Source of the DNA: Nymphalis io
Taxonomy: Eukaryota > Arthropoda > Insecta > Lepidoptera > Nymphalidae
NCBI RefSeq assembly: GCF_905147045.1
Contig: NC_065888.1
Span: forward strand, 14,451,001 to 14,515,000
Length of the DNA: 64,000 nt
Direction of reading: 5' to 3'
Position numbers and translations under genes: made by a program. Positions 1 to 11,682 of this stretch are shown piece by piece. The stretch's first letter is position 1. Each line of letters opens with the position of its first letter. The notes under the pieces are model-generated. The model made no database searches, was not told where the DNA came from, and was given only the letters and a program-made list of their open reading frames with translations.

Positions 1-297
1 AGTTATCGGGTTTTTCTGTCAGAAAGTTCTCAGTAGCAGCCCGGAGTCTGGAAGTTGGAAGTGTATACACTCCTTTTCCTCGGAAATCTGTTGCTCCTGC
101 CCCCGAACTCTTTCCGGTCGTGTCCAATTCCGGCCGTCCCATCGCATTATGAAAATTAGGGAATAGAGTGCACTTGTGTTTGCGCACACACTTGTGCATT
201 ATAATATCTCCTGCGCAATTGGCTAATCTCTCTTGAGATTGGTCGCCGTGGCCGAAATCGGTCTGGAGGACATCATTATGGATATTTAAGAATCGTT
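1..297 (+). mobile_element. SINE-B copy 1, cut by window start
   Basis: This matches the body and tail of the copies at 11683-12052 and 30331-30790: blocks around 'agcagcccggagtctgg', the GTGTTTGCGCACACACTTGT stretch near 180, and the end block 'gccgtggccgaaatcggtc' near 247-265. The tRNA-like head would lie left of the window. The family is inferred to be a tRNA-headed SINE from the more complete copies. It lies directly upstream of a LINE fragment. Confidence 0.7.
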
Positions 298-330
298 CTA
301 ATGCATAATAGGTGTTTTGCTATCGCTTAA

Positions 331-1092
331 TTGTATTGCCTGTTGCATGGTATCTGTATTTTAAATGTAACGGGTCTTTACTATGGGCGTTACAATCTCA
401 CAAATTATTTAAGTATATATGTTCCGTATCATATAAAAGTGATCATTTACAACTACCGATTTAAGGAAGATGATATAAAACGTGTATCAGTGGTCAAAGA
501 TCTTGGAATAACACTCGATTTTAAACTTCTTTTCGATGAACACATAAATTCCATAACTTCTAAAGCGTTTCGTATGCTAGGATTTGTGCTGAGGATTTCC
601 AGAGAGTTTAAGCGTGTTTCAACTTTTGCTCTTTTATATAAATCATTTGTGAGACCTATTCTAGAATACGCTTGCACTGTCTGGAATCCACAGTATAGTA
701 AATATATAGAATTCATCGAAAATATTCAGGAAAAGTTTTTAAAATATTTAAAATTTTCGTCTATAAATAATTTGAATCAAATAGAAAAGATACCGACAAC
801 TGAACAGAGACGACTTGAACGTGATATGGTGTTTTTATATAAATTGATCCACAACATATTTGATTCCCCTTATCTCCTTTCTAAAATAAATATCAAGTGT
901 CCTCGCCCTGGTAGTCGCAATAAATCTATTTTTGATTTTCCATTGACAAAGACTAAATATGCAGCAAATGCATTTATTAATAGATCATCTAAACAGTACA
1001 ATAAAACATTTATTGAATGTGATATATTTCATCTCTCCCTTAAAAAATTCAAACTGCAAGTAAAAGAAATATTATACTCTCAAGAGCCTTAA
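331..1092 (+). pseudogene. LINE reverse transcriptase C-terminal fragment
   Basis: The 253-residue open frame is the post-catalytic part of a non-LTR retrotransposon polymerase. Recognisable landmarks are the segment 'VVKDLGITLDFKLLFDEHI' (about residues 54-72), 'LYKSFVRPILEYACTVWNP' (about 102-120) and the 'IENIQEKFLKYL' thumb-like segment that follows. These blocks are standard in Jockey/CR1/RTE-type polymerases downstream of the YADD active site. The catalytic palm is missing, so the product cannot be an active reverse transcriptase. The first Met is arbitrary because the element is 5'-truncated. It ends at a natural stop, followed by the AT-rich 3' UTR. Clade assignment is uncertain without a tree. 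Confidence 0.75.
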
Positions 1093-1356
1093 TTTACTCA
1101 TGCATTTTTAATATGTAATTATAAATTGATTATTTATTATTAAATTATGTTTTCTTGATTTAAAAATTAAATTTATATTAAATTAAATTATATAAATGAA
1201 TTATGTAATTTCATGCACCTATTAAATATAAAAAATGTCTTGTTTTGTAATTACATATGATTAATTTATAAATGGAAACTGTTTTGGTTTATGAATTGTT
1301 TTATATATTTTTTTTTTATTTTATTGTAATTATTTCACTGTTTGTTTCCTGTACAC

Positions 1357-1375
1357 TAAATAAATAAATAAATAA
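1357..1375 (+). repeat. (TAAA)n LINE tail
   Basis: Four to five TAAA units end the LINE fragment. Such tails come from target-primed reverse transcription. Confidence 0.7.
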
Positions 1376-1446
1376 GTATTACGTTGTCTAATAACTCCTC
1401 ATATATAGCACTGTTTTCATTCAACCAAGTAATTGTCTCCTGGTAC

Positions 1447-1756
1447 AGTATAGTAAACAGTAACAGCCTGAGAATGTCCCACTGCTGGGCTAAGGCCTCC
1501 CTTTTGAGGAGAAGGTTTGGAGCTTATTCCACCACGCTGCTCCAATGCGGGTTGGTAGAATACACATATGGCAGGATTTCAATGAAATTAGACACATGCA
1601 GGTTTCCTCACGATGTTTTCCTTCACCGTCAAGCACGAGATGAATTATAATAACAAATTAAGCACATGAAAATTCAGTGGTGCTTGCCCGGGTTTGAACC
1701 CACGATCATCGGTTAAGATTCACGCGTTCTTACCCCTGGGCCAACTCGGTTTTTTT
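1447..1756 (-). mobile_element. SINE-A, full length, with target-site duplication
   Basis: On the minus strand the head carries a tRNA-like A box and the B box 'gggttcaaacccgggc' (near 1690), followed by the family body and the tail 'cagtgggacatt...caggctgttact'. A 9-bp direct repeat, tcctggtac, flanks it (1438-1446 and 1757-1765), so both ends are defined. The family is an RNA polymerase III-type tRNA-derived SINE common in Lepidoptera. The good match to the window consensus and the intact duplication suggest a relatively recent insertion. Confidence 0.85.
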
Positions 1757-1765
1757 TCCTGGTAC

Positions 1766-3074
1766 TAAAATTGTATTTATAGCACAATTTCCTTATTCAG
1801 AACAAATGTGCTAAGCGTCATCTATTAAGGAACCTCGAAAAAAATGTAATGAGGATCATTTACATTAGAAGGACTATTTATATAGGCGGTTTACGACTTT
1901 TATTTAAAAAAAATATCATAACCTTTTTCATTTTCCTGTAAAATTACGTCCTAGAAAACCACGAGCTTTTTACTGCAGGGCAACGTTATGCTATATCGTC
2001 AAAGTTATATAAAAAGCCAGAAAAATTAGGTACTTTTCTACCTCACATTTCTGCTATATTCTAACAAAATCCATAGACCAGATAATTTTCAAGATAATCC
2101 CTATTGGTAATGTGATTAATTAGAACTCATACATGCAATAAGAAATTATAAATAATCGGATAATGTAACTTGGTAAGTCTAACTCTAATTATGAAAAAGT
2201 ATTTTAAAACATGATATAATTAAAAAAATTAACAAAACTAAGGCAGCTTATTATTGTTGCAGCTTGTTATTTAAAGAAAATTTGACATTATATCGATACG
2301 TATTGGCAACTCAACTGGCAAGTTTTACAACCGTAAGCAATCGTAAACACGGACCGATCATTATTTTTATACTTAACGATGATTGTCGATACGTATATCT
2401 CTGACACCAGGACTTGATACTATCCTAAAAGAATATTCTGGTATATATATTATTAAATACTATATCATATATCATATCATAGTAATGATATTGTATGTTA
2501 ATTTTAATCTGTGTATTGCTCGGTGCGCAAAACTAAAGCCATCTTAATGAAGCGTAATTTCAAAACAATTAAACAATGGAGTAGTCATTTTTTAATTTTT
2601 TTTGTTATTTAACACTTCGTCTGATTGAAAATGCTTCGCCTTTATTGGAATGTCTGGTTTATTTTTTGGTCAACAAATTAAATCTTAATGGGGAAATATA
2701 AGTATCCTAGTCCTTATTCCACGTAGTCGTAATTTAAACAATATTCTCTTTTCTATAAATTTGTAGATATTGTTTTTTTTTTTTTTTTTAATAATATATA
2801 TTAAAAAAATAATATACATAGCATTAATAAAATAAAATATAAAATGAGACTAAATTCTAAAATCAATAATAAGTTCAATTGCATATTTAAACAAAAACGC
2901 TGTGTTATATTATTCGTCAAAACAAACAAAATGAGCGCAAACTCGTGTAGAACTCCACACCTGGCTCAATCACCATATCATCATGATACCAAATTATTGT
3001 ATTGTCGTAATAATTACAGGACATTGCTTCTTAAGCTTCAGATTGATGTGAGCTGCTAAATTTATATAATATAT
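1766..3074. other. AT-rich spacer, no recognisable gene
   Basis: The stretch holds simple A/T runs (a long T run near 2770-2788) and short, codon-poor open frames. I see no splice-flanked exon, SINE head or LINE motif in it. Confidence 0.5.
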
Positions 3075-3245
3075 AACCTTTATTTATTTTTTTTATTAAT
3101 TCTTTATTGCACACAATTTACAAACATAAAATATAATAAAAATAGTACATTTAGTATGCAAAGGCCTTGACACTTACAGTGATCTCTTCCAGACAACCAT
3201 TGTAAACAGAAATATTTATGTTTTTTTTGCCAGGATCATTAATTA
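3075..3245 (-). repeat. Repeat E copy
   Basis: It shares ordered blocks with 58690-58860: 'tttattgcacacaatttac', 'atagtacatttagtatg', 'tctcttccagacaacc' and 'gccaggatcatt'. This is an abundant lepidopteran repeat of unknown class. Strand is nominal. Confidence 0.55.
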
Positions 3246-3592
3246 CTCAAAAGTGAAGCTAATATAAAGCGTAAAAAATAACATTCACTATTAATGTTAT
3301 GATACTTCGTAGTTACATTTTAATATTCTAATTTGATTTTCTAATGAATCTTTCACTAATGAAACATTTTTGTTTATAGTACAATTTTCAGATGTACATA
3401 GGAAGAAGAAGAAGGAAATATCGCGATGCTATTATGAGAGGAAGGGAAAATAAATTGTTACAAGATCTCTAAAATGAGTTTCCTATTTTCGGTCCGATAT
3501 TCAAAAACATATAAAACTTCCAATACCTTTTATGATTCGGCAAAAATTAGAGCATTCATTTTCTTATGTATATATAACAACGGTTTTATTTA

Positions 3593-3871
3593 GGCGGACG
3601 TGCAAATGGGCCACCTGATGTGGGCCACCGTCCATAGACATTGGCGATGTAAGAAATATTAACTATTCCTTACATCGCCTTCACCTCCATTCAATGCGCC
3701 ACCAACATTTGGAACGAAGATGTTAAATATGTCGCTGGTGCCTGTAGTTACACTGGCTCAGTCATCTTTTAAACCGGAACCCAACAATACTATGTATTGC
3801 TGCTTAGCGGTAGTATATCTGATGAGTGCGTGGTACCTACCCTGACGGGCTTGCACAAAGCACAACCATCT
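3593..3871 (-). mobile_element. SINE-C, old copy
   Basis: Diverged from the window consensus but colinear over its length: 'gggccacctgatg', 'catagacattggcgatgtaag', 'tgcgccaccaac', 'aaaccggaac', and the end block 'gcttgcacaaagc'. The native stem around 3642-3678 (ggcgatgtaag / cttacatcgcc) is preserved. The poly(A) end faces left. Confidence 0.7.
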
Positions 3872-4193
3872 AGAAAATGTATGTTTTATTTGATAAGTGC
3901 ATACAAAAATTAAATATACCTAGACAAGTTTACGGGACCAAGACAGACTTTTTTTTAAAAAGATATAACATTTAAATTTTAAATATTTAATTATAATTAA
4001 GTGACACGACTGAACAGAGGCTTATGCTCTAGTCGAATGATCTTTTCCTTTTAACAAATCGTTTCCCAGGACTTACGATCACAATGACTAAAATTCCGCT
4101 GATTAAGCATTCACTTCTATAGTCTTCATGCTTTGGACTAACATAACTACCTTGTAACGCAAAACGGGAATAAGCTGGTTTGTAACAAGATAG

Positions 4194-4355
4194 TTTTTGA
4201 GCTCATCCCACCACGCTGCTCCCAAACGGGTTGATAGAAATATATATAGTAGTATTTCTATGAAATTAGAATCGTAAGGAAACGTGCTACATGCACGTTT
4301 TTTTCACCACCGAGCACAAGATGAATAAACACAAATTAAGAACATGAAAATTTAG
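4194..4355 (-). mobile_element. SINE-A, degenerate partial copy
   Basis: The minus-strand body blocks are present ('ccaccacgctgctcc', 'cacgagatgaat'-like, 'aaattaagaacatgaaaat'). The tail and head are lost. Confidence 0.6.
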
Positions 4356-5104
4356 CAGTAAATAGTTGATCTTTATGATAATTATGATTGTGTCTCATAA
4401 GATTCACCAAACAACCTTGGTAGCTCTATTTGTATGGCTAGCATCCTATAAAAATGATAATAGCTCGAACAACCCTTTACGAAAGTCAACTGCTACAATA
4501 AGAGTCAATGAAGGAGTCGTTTGGACACTACGATGTTAAATGCAAATACTTTTTTATTTTATAGAAAATGAAAACCATATCGCGATCAATTTTGGAATCC
4601 TGAAACGTTGAATGTGATGCCGCCTGGGATTAACAAAAGGCACTTGAAGATAACGTTAATATAAATGAAAGAGATCACTTTTAGCGATACGGACGCCTTT
4701 ACATGCAATTTTATTGACTGATTTTTATCTGTTAAAATTGTCTTCTTGTAATTCATTGCAATAAAGTTTTTATGTAGTCGTCTTGTTTTATCGTGGACAA
4801 ATCATGTTTTTAATGTAAAATGAGTCGTTTTTCTTTATTATAAATGGCATACATTTTCAATTTTCTCAAATAATCAACTGAAAAAGAAAACTTCGTTGAT
4901 TAAAAGTTTAGGTTTTAATTACGGATGACGTCACTGTTGTTAAAGATCATATTTATATTCATCATCATGGCAGATTAGAACACAGCAAGCCTTCGACGCA
5001 TAGCTGACATTTTTAACGAATATAAAATCATTTATGTATAAATAAATATACGATAAATAGTATTCATTACTCACACGACCTGATTTTTTTGAATTTAAAA
5101 TCGG
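4356..5104. other. Spacer without recognised gene
   Basis: AT-rich, with no exon or repeat homology that I can see. One palindromic CRE-type octamer, TGACGTCA, lies near 4925-4932; a second occurs near 48233. Its function here is unknown. Confidence 0.4.
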
Positions 5105-5330
5105 TAGGCAGACTGGAAAATCGACCACCAGATGGAAAGTTCGTCAGTTTTCTTTGACTATGACACTGTAAGAAATATCAATCCCTTACATTGTCAATGC
5201 GCTACCAACTTTGGGAACTAATTTGTTACGTTCCTTGTGTCTGCAATTAAAGTGCCTTATTCTACATAAAACCGGAACACAACAATACTATGTTCTGTTC
5301 AGCGGTAGAATATGTGATAAGTTAACGACC
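5105..5330 (-). mobile_element. SINE-C, old copy
   Basis: Diverged copy with recognisable blocks: 'actgtaagaaatatcaat', 'caatgcgctaccaac', 'ggaacacaacaatac', 'gcggtagaatatgtga'. The poly(A) side is eroded. Confidence 0.6.
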
Positions 5331-5391
5331 CGATAATCCATCTTTTTTATTATTTAATATAAGCCATCTCCTTTATTGCAAAATTCTAACT

Positions 5392-5465
5392 CTTAGGTAT
5401 TCTGAAAGATATTGCTTCTAAGCGATAAGGTCGCTTTATTGCACAAACGTATTTATTAAATACTT
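5392..5465 (+). repeat. Repeat E fragment
   Basis: The block 'gcttctaagcgataaggtcg' followed by 'tttattgcacaaac' is the inverse orientation of the repeat E copies at 3075 and 58690. Confidence 0.4.
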
Positions 5466-5663
5466 TTGTTATTTATGTATATATCATATTAAAATAAATC
5501 GCTCATCAAATTCACGAAACAAAAAAAGTCAAATCGATTAAGATACAAAATCCATTTTACGAGTTATAAATTACCAAACCCAAAACCATTAGGCCGTTCA
5601 TCATCTATCATACGTACATGGAAATTTGTCAGAGTTAAAAAAAAATGGGTATAATTTATCATC

Positions 5664-5952
5664 CTAAGTGGACGTAACAGGATTTTCGGCGAAGGCATTG
5701 GCCCGAGATATTGGATACGTCGCTATGTCAATCAGATGCAAAATGGTTTCGCCCATTTGCATCCTTCGAAACCAAGAGCGGTTTGATGGAATTACGGGCA
5801 CTTTACTATCGAGTTCACTGTTGACATTACTGCATCCGAATTCAACGATACATTCATCGGGTGTCCGAAAACCGGAAAACGTAATACGAATTACGTTCTT
5901 GTATCGGTATACGAAATCAATTAACATTTTTAAATTGAATAAAGAAGAATGA
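5664..5952. other. GC-richer island with antisense open frames
   Basis: Both strands are open here: 94 codons on plus (5668-5952) and 87 on minus (5664-5927). Base composition is more balanced than the flanks. I recognise no domain in either product, and no clean splice acceptor/donor pair is evident. It could be an exonised repeat, a diverged exon, or chance. An 8-bp palindrome with a 4-nt loop lies near 5878-5905. No function is proposed. Confidence 0.3.
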
Positions 5953-6042
5953 CTGAATTGAAATTGAAATAAAGCTGTTTAAATTTTATGTGGTTTTATA
6001 TACAACTAGAATTATCATAGTTTAGCTACATAACAACGTCAT

Positions 6043-6082
6043 CGAGGAGAAGGCTTGGAACCTACTCCACCTTGCTAAAAAA
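6043..6082 (-). mobile_element. SINE-A fragment
   Basis: The blocks 'gaggagaaggcttggaac' and 'ctactccacc' are the reverse complement of the SINE-A 3' half. The rest is missing. Confidence 0.4.
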
Positions 6083-6149
6083 TCTCCAATATGTAATCAG
6101 CCAACATTCAGTACTTAGAGCTAGCCACCTTTTGTAACATGACACTGTC

Positions 6150-6280
6150 GCCAAAAGAGACCATTCCATCCAACACCTTTCATTGTCGAGTATAGTGTTA
6201 ATCACACTCGGCAGCGAGAGATCTTCGCCGAATATTACATCCATAACAATATTTTGCTCTGTGGTTTTTGGTAGAGCCAT
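6150..6280 (-). pseudogene. Possible R1-like LINE C-terminus remnant
   Basis: The minus-strand frame reads 'VIFGEDLSLPSVINTILDN' and then 'ERCWMEW'. From memory this resembles the C-terminal 'LPxVVxAIL...ExxW' tail that follows the RNase H or thumb region of R1-type lepidopteran LINEs. The match is short and beyond it the frame runs into unrelated sequence, so this is a weak call. Confidence 0.3.
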
Positions 6281-6299
6281 AATTTCTTAAAACGAGGAG

Positions 6300-7320
6300 T
6301 AAGGGGAGAGTAATCAATTCTACGTAAGTTGAAATTCAGCCTTCAGTTACAGTCTCAAGCGAAGTAACTGCTTTGTACTATCACAGTCGGATTGCCGAGA
6401 GCCAGTTTAATTAGAGAATGTAAAGGTGCCTCAGATTCTGACATGGGGTGGCTGTTTCAGAGTATTACCGAATTCTCAGAACATAACCGATTTGATCGTG
6501 TCATTAACAAATAGGCAAATTGGATTATTGTTTTCATATGTGTAAGCATTAGACGATAAATACAATATAGTAAAAAAAAAAACAATGATAAAAAATCTGA
6601 AATTGTCAACTTTAGAACGCGCGAATCTTAAACGAAGTATACAGGCTTAAGTTCGGCCTAGCACCACGAATGCAAACATCGTAAGGACATCCAGGCACTA
6701 GAGAGGCGTAATGGAATAAGCTTCTTAGGTATAGAAGATCCTTCAGCTGCTTAAATTTAATCTCGACTTAAATATCAATATGAAAATGCAATATCAATAA
6801 TTAATTAAACATAAAAATAATGGTCACATGCGACAAGAGATGTTATTTTTCGCGAAAAGAAAATATAAGCACCAAACGCTTCTTATTGTCGTAAAAAGAA
6901 ACGAAAAGGTTATATATAAATCCCGAAAGGCAACTCTCAATTATTTGTAACTATAATTCATATATATTTTTGGCTCAATAACTTATAGCATTAGTTTTAA
7001 TCAAAGAAATGGAAAAATTAGGGATTAAAATATATCATTAAAATTCGAATATACAATATTGAAGCATCACACATAATATTTGATAGTCAATATTAAAACT
7101 AGCATCCGTTCGGTAAAACAAACAAGTCCTGTGACAACCCGGCAAAAGAAACTCAACGTCAATATAAAGAAGACTCTTTATATTTTTTTGTCAATTTTCA
7201 ATTTAAGAAAGAAATAAGCGGGTGCGATCGTTTCATTCCCAAGGTGTGATGACGTCCCTTTTACTTCGCTACATAATCTGTTTGTTCGTTGTTTAGGATC
7301 ATCAAATTTATTCTGCGTTT
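6300..7320. other. Spacer without recognised gene
   Basis: AT-rich sequence. I see no exon, SINE or LINE motif with confidence. Confidence 0.4.
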
Positions 7321-7385
7321 GACCGAGATAGCCTCGTGGTTCGAACACGTGAATTTTTTTGAAGATTACGGGTTCAAACTGATAC
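7321..7385 (+). mobile_element. SINE-A head fragment
   Basis: 'gaccgagatagcctcgtgg' corresponds to the A-box region and 'cgggttcaaact' to the B box. The element breaks off just after the B box. Confidence 0.5.
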
Positions 7386-7565
7386 ATACTCGTATAATTC
7401 TTAATATAGCTAAAGGTAATTTGTTTGTAATGCTTTCATGTCTTAGCTACTCAACTGATGAACATGGAATTTTATTTACACGTTGTCAAGGATATAGAAA
7501 TGGTACCTAATATCTTCCATCCCCCTCCATTCATAAGTGAGCGAAGACGGTGCCAGACTAGTAAT
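7386..7565 (+). repeat. Repeat G copy
   Basis: It carries the hallmark order 'tactcaactgatgaacatgg', 'acacgttgtcaaggatatag' and a terminal 'gtgagcgaagacgg' block. Related copies lie at 28075-28170 and 52255-52310. This is an abundant lepidopteran repeat; its class is uncertain. Confidence 0.5.
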
Positions 7566-8144
7566 ATTCGATAAAAAATTGTAAAAAACAAAAAAAATAT
7601 CAAAAGATAGTAAATTATACAATGCGATACTATGGTTTGCCATTATTTTTATGCAGATGCGATAAACAGTTCCAATAAACAACATTTTAGTACAACTCTG
7701 CCATAATAGACGATAGAGTCGCAAAATAAGACACGAACGAATTACTCGTCTGCGTCTGAATCAACTGCAGCTGCGAACGAGGAAATTAGATCCATTTTAT
7801 GAAAAACTCAATCCAACACTGTGATACGAATGTACTATTAATTTAATTGAACACTTTATATTCGAATCCACGTAGATTTTTACTTATTTAGTATATTAAT
7901 CGACGTTCGTTCTTAAATTAAATGCCGATAATGCTCAGTTAGTGGATCACCGGGCGATGTATAAAGTCGTAGGTTCGATTATGATCTTTTGTCATCACCA
8001 CTCCAATTACTAGTCACGAAAATTTGTATAAGCAACCCACTAAACCAACTAGTATGGACATCCGAACTCAAAATCATTTATTCAATTTGGAATCATTATA
8101 CTTACTTATTAATAGTCAAAAAGCTACCACTTATACCATACCAT

Positions 8145-8432
8145 AGCCGAGATGGCCTACCGCTTAAATCTTAACCGATGATCGTGGGTTTAAACCCGGG
8201 CAAGTACCACTGAATTTTCAAGTGCTTAATTTGTGTTTATAATTCATATCGTGCTTGCCGGTGAAACATCGTGAGGAAACCTGTATGTGTCTAATTTCAT
8301 AGAAATTATGCCACATGTGTATTCTGCCAACCCGCATTGGAGCAGCGTGGTGGAATAATCTCCAAACCTTCTCCTCAAAAGAGAGAGGAGGCCTTAGCCC
8401 AGCAGTGGGACATTAACAGGCTGTTAGTGTAG
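8145..8432 (+). mobile_element. SINE-A, near full length
   Basis: The head 'agccgagatggcctac' (A box) and 'gggtttaaacccgggc' (B box) are followed by the complete body and the tail 'cagcagtgggacattaac', 'ggctgttagtgt'. A short internal deletion affects the head after the A box. I see no convincing flanking duplication. Confidence 0.8.
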
Positions 8433-8582
8433 TTTAATGTATCAATTATTCGAAAAAAATACATATTATTTAAATTATTACAATAATAAACAAGAATAAC
8501 AATATAATCATTTTAAAAAGCTAAAAATAAGATTACGAAAAATATATCTGAAAAGTAAGCAAATAATAACAACAATTTCACA

Positions 8583-8855
8583 GGCCGTTTGACGTGGTTT
8601 GCAGATACTTGCCTTTCTCGCCGAAGGTTGTGGGTTCAATTTCCACCCAGGACAGACATTTGTGTGCATGAACATGTCTGTTTGTCCTGGGTTTGGGTTT
8701 AATTATCTATATAAGTATGTAATTAGTAAAAGAAAAGTAGTATATGTAGTATATCAATTGTCTGGTTTCCATAGTACAAGCTCTGCTTAGTTTGGGATCA
8801 GATGGCCGTGTGTGAATAATATCCTAGGGTATTATTATATTATTATTATTGTAAC
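8583..8855 (+). mobile_element. SINE-D copy
   Basis: tRNA-like head with decayed A box ('gtttgacgtggtttgcag') and B box ('tgggttcaatttccaccc'). The shared body follows: 'gacatttgtgtgcatgaaca', 'aattatctatataagtatg', 'tttgggatcagatggccgtg'. The tail is ATT-rich (8830-8855). Other copies lie at 25281, 27259, 39408, 57790 and 63795. Confidence 0.75.
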
Positions 8856-9099
8856 AATAAGATTATGTCATGTTAATTAAAATATTTGCTTACTTTCTTA
8901 TTGAAGGTAAGCATTTTGTTATAGGTAAGCATTATATATATATAAAAGCAAATCCCGATAGACGGTGTCATGTCTAACTATTAAACGGTACAGAAGTTCA
9001 TTGCTGCAGTGCCATCCAATCCAGCGCAGTTACATCGAGAGAGAATTAGGTATAATAAAAACTTCTTCCATGAAAAATATCTGTGCTATCTTTTTCTTT

Positions 9100-9222
9100 C
9101 TTTTTTTTATAGAATAGGAAGGCGGACGAGCATATGTGCCACCTGATGCTAAGTGGTCACCAAACACCCTTAGACATTAGCATTGTAAGAAATGTTAACC
9201 ATCGCTTACATCACCAATCTTT
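9100..9222 (-). mobile_element. SINE-C, 5'-truncated
   Basis: The T run plus 'atagaataggaaggcggac' is the poly(A) end on the minus strand. Homology extends to 'cgcttacatcaccaat' and stops, leaving roughly the 3' 120 bp, as expected from incomplete reverse transcription. Confidence 0.75.
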
Positions 9223-9225
9223 GGG

Positions 9226-9352
9226 GTCGTCCAATAACCACTTGATGTTCTTTAGTGAACTTGATTTCTTCCGAATGGAATGGAATGGACGATCCCTTTC
9301 CCCATGAAAGGGGTCCCGTGACCGGTCCTGAATGACCGGAATGACCGGTCAA
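9226..9352. repeat. Unclassified segment with small palindromes
   Basis: The self-complementary octamer GACCGGTC occurs twice, with an 'aatgaccgg' direct repeat between; 'ccctttccccatgaaagggg' also folds back. It abuts the truncated SINE-C. I do not recognise it. Confidence 0.35.
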
Positions 9353-9359
9353 CATTACA

Positions 9360-10190
9360 ACACAACAACAAGAATAATCTCATACAGATATACGAACATA
9401 CATTTATATATATTTTATAAAAGATATATTATTTAGTAAGACAGAGAGTATTATTCAATAACTACTTTTTCTTGTTATAATCTAAAAAGCTGCATTTGTC
9501 GTATAATCCGAGGAATAGCAGCACAGGCCAACAGAGACGTCGAGCAAAGCTTTCATGCTTCTGAGCTCATTTATTCAAAGGCGAACTATTTATTATCTCA
9601 TCAGTTGTTGGGTGCCCATGACGTTCCATTTCATGTTATTGTTAAAGGCAAGTCAAAGGAATATTTCTGCTAATAAATATTGAGAAACTACAATATTTAT
9701 TTATATGAAGTCAGCATAATAACCCCGGAATGCATTGTAAATTAATATTCGGCCGAATAATGAGCAATATTACGCTGAATACTGAACATTATTAAAATCA
9801 AATGCATTCAAAGCAACTAGTAATTGTCCATTATGGAAATAATATCGAAACAAATATCACTTTCCACTACTTATTAAACATATATTTTATCATATGTGCC
9901 AGAAATAAAATATAAGTATAAAACGTATGTATATAAATCTTATGCCTATGATCCAGCTTTTTATTTTTATAATACAAAATTTAAAATAAATGAAAATGAA
10001 AATATTAACACATTTTTTTTATATATTTTTTCCTTATGTGATAGATCGATATTAATGGTATAGAAAGCATTAAAAAGATAACACATAGATTGTCATTAAT
10101 AAAATAAATATAATTTCTTATAGAGTCGCGGTAGAGAGTATGACGGGATAAGAGAGCGACCATTCGCTTGCCTTCACGATATAGGATTCG
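9360..10190. other. Spacer without recognised gene
   Basis: AT-rich; nothing recognisable. Confidence 0.4.
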
Positions 10191-10191
10191 A

Positions 10192-10487
10192 TTTTTTTTT
10201 TTTTTATAGAATAGTAAGGTGGACGAGCATATGGGCCACCTGATGGTAAGTGGTCACCAAACGCCCTTAGACATTGGCATTGTAAGAAATGTCAACCATC
10301 GCTTATAGCCAATGCGCCACCAACCTTGGGAACTAAGATTTTATGTCCCTTGTGCCTGTAATTACACTGGCTCACTCACCCTTCAAACCGGAACACAACA
10401 ATATCAAGTATTGCTGTTTTGCGGTAGAATATCTGATGAGTAGGTGGTACCTACCCAGACGAGCTTGCACAAAGCCCTACCACCAGT
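10192..10487 (-). mobile_element. SINE-C, full length (beta subfamily)
   Basis: Complete from the T run (10192-10205) to 'cctaccaccagt'. It carries the variants 'aaacgcccttagac' and 'cgcttatagccaatgc', shared with the copies at 50711 and 58876. Coding potential in any frame is incidental. Poly(A)-tailed retroposon, poly(A) end to the left. Confidence 0.85.
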
Positions 10488-10488
10488 A

Positions 10489-11460
10489 TAATATACAAAT
10501 ATATATATATACAAATACATGTTTCACACCAAACTACATAAACAAAGAAAAATAAACCTTAGTAGTATTAAATTAATTGGAGACGACATCGGTAATTTCT
10601 AATTGATTTGAAATAGAAAAAATATCACATAAAACATTTGTCTTCCAAGCTTTTATGTACCATCGTTTTCATTCGTTTTCCATGAAGCCGCGACTAATTT
10701 ATTACTGTAGTTTACTCGTAAAGAGTTACCATCACTTATATTTTTCTTTAAAAATAATATCTTTATTAAATATTCGTTAAATGCAATAACAAGTTGTATT
10801 AAGAGATAATTTTGTTTACCTTTATTATGGAGGTAATCTGCGTTTAATAAATAAATCCATATATATATAAATGATTAAATAAGCGCATATATGGTTAGTG
10901 TAAGCACGCACGCTTGCGAGCACATTGTTTTTTTTTCTTAGAATTTCTTTGAATGTCTAATGAATACTACACAAGCCACACACCCATGAGTGTTACATAC
11001 ATGCACACGAATACACAAACTAAATCATAATAAAATGTCTACAGTGTATTTTTTTTTAAATCGAATGTATTTTGAATTACTTTATGGGATGAATCAGCGT
11101 CATTTATATAAATATAATTATTGTATTGTCCGTTTAAATTTTAGTCACCCCAGTAAGATTGTTCGTAGTGATTCCGTTAAATGAAAGCTATTTCTTGCCA
11201 TACTAATGCTCGATGCAAATGCGCAGTATCGCAAGACACCAAAGGATTAAATTCTTTATGTTCTCTGGACTGAGATGTTCTTTCTGCACATGAGATTGCA
11301 TTGAATCTTATGCCATTAAACTGTACAACGTCTTAACGTTAACAAAGTCTGATTGTTTGTAATCCCTTTTATCTTCGAATGAATGTACTTTTCTTTCAAG
11401 AATACTTTGTGATCTTATTTATTCTAAACATTCCGTAATACCTATTCAATAAAACTGGAT
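10489..11460. other. Spacer without recognised gene
   Basis: AT-rich; short open frames only, with no recognisable product or repeat. Confidence 0.4.
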
Positions 11461-11575
11461 TGGCTAAGTCGAGGTTCTCCAGTAGGTAAGAACGGGTGAG
11501 TTTTAACCAATGATCGCTGGTTCAAACCCAGCCAAATAATTTGTGTTTATAATTGCCTTCGCTGGTAAAAAAAAA
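11461..11575 (+). mobile_element. SINE-A, decayed 5' part
   Basis: The A-box-like 'ctccagtaggtaagaacg' and B-box-like 'tggttcaaacccagcc' are followed by 'aatttgtgtttataattgcc'. The 3' half is missing. Confidence 0.6.
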
Positions 11576-11682
11576 TTAAGGGGAAAACTGACTGTTGATT
11601 TCTTACTACCGGTAGCCCATTGTTCGTCTGTCTATTTTTACGAAAAACATATCAAACATATGTAGATTGCGTATGGTCACAA

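Larger units (their letters stand above)
300..1376 (+). mobile_element. 5'-truncated Jockey/CR1-like LINE, 3' part
   Basis: The element holds the C-terminal part of a reverse transcriptase ORF (331-1092), an AT-rich 3' UTR, and a terminal (TAAA)n run at 1357-1375. A coding tail followed by a short tandem repeat is the usual 3' anatomy of non-LTR retrotransposons. The 5' boundary is uncertain (about 300-330). The reading frame is open for about 250 codons to the stop, so the insertion is fairly young or the subfamily is recent. Its sequence is unlike the LINE at 17365-20988. Confidence 0.7.

Noticed and set aside
10343..10555. Recurrent 60-100 codon frames with a common peptide in many places
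   Set aside because: All lie in SINE-C copies; similarity reflects the repeat, not a protein family.
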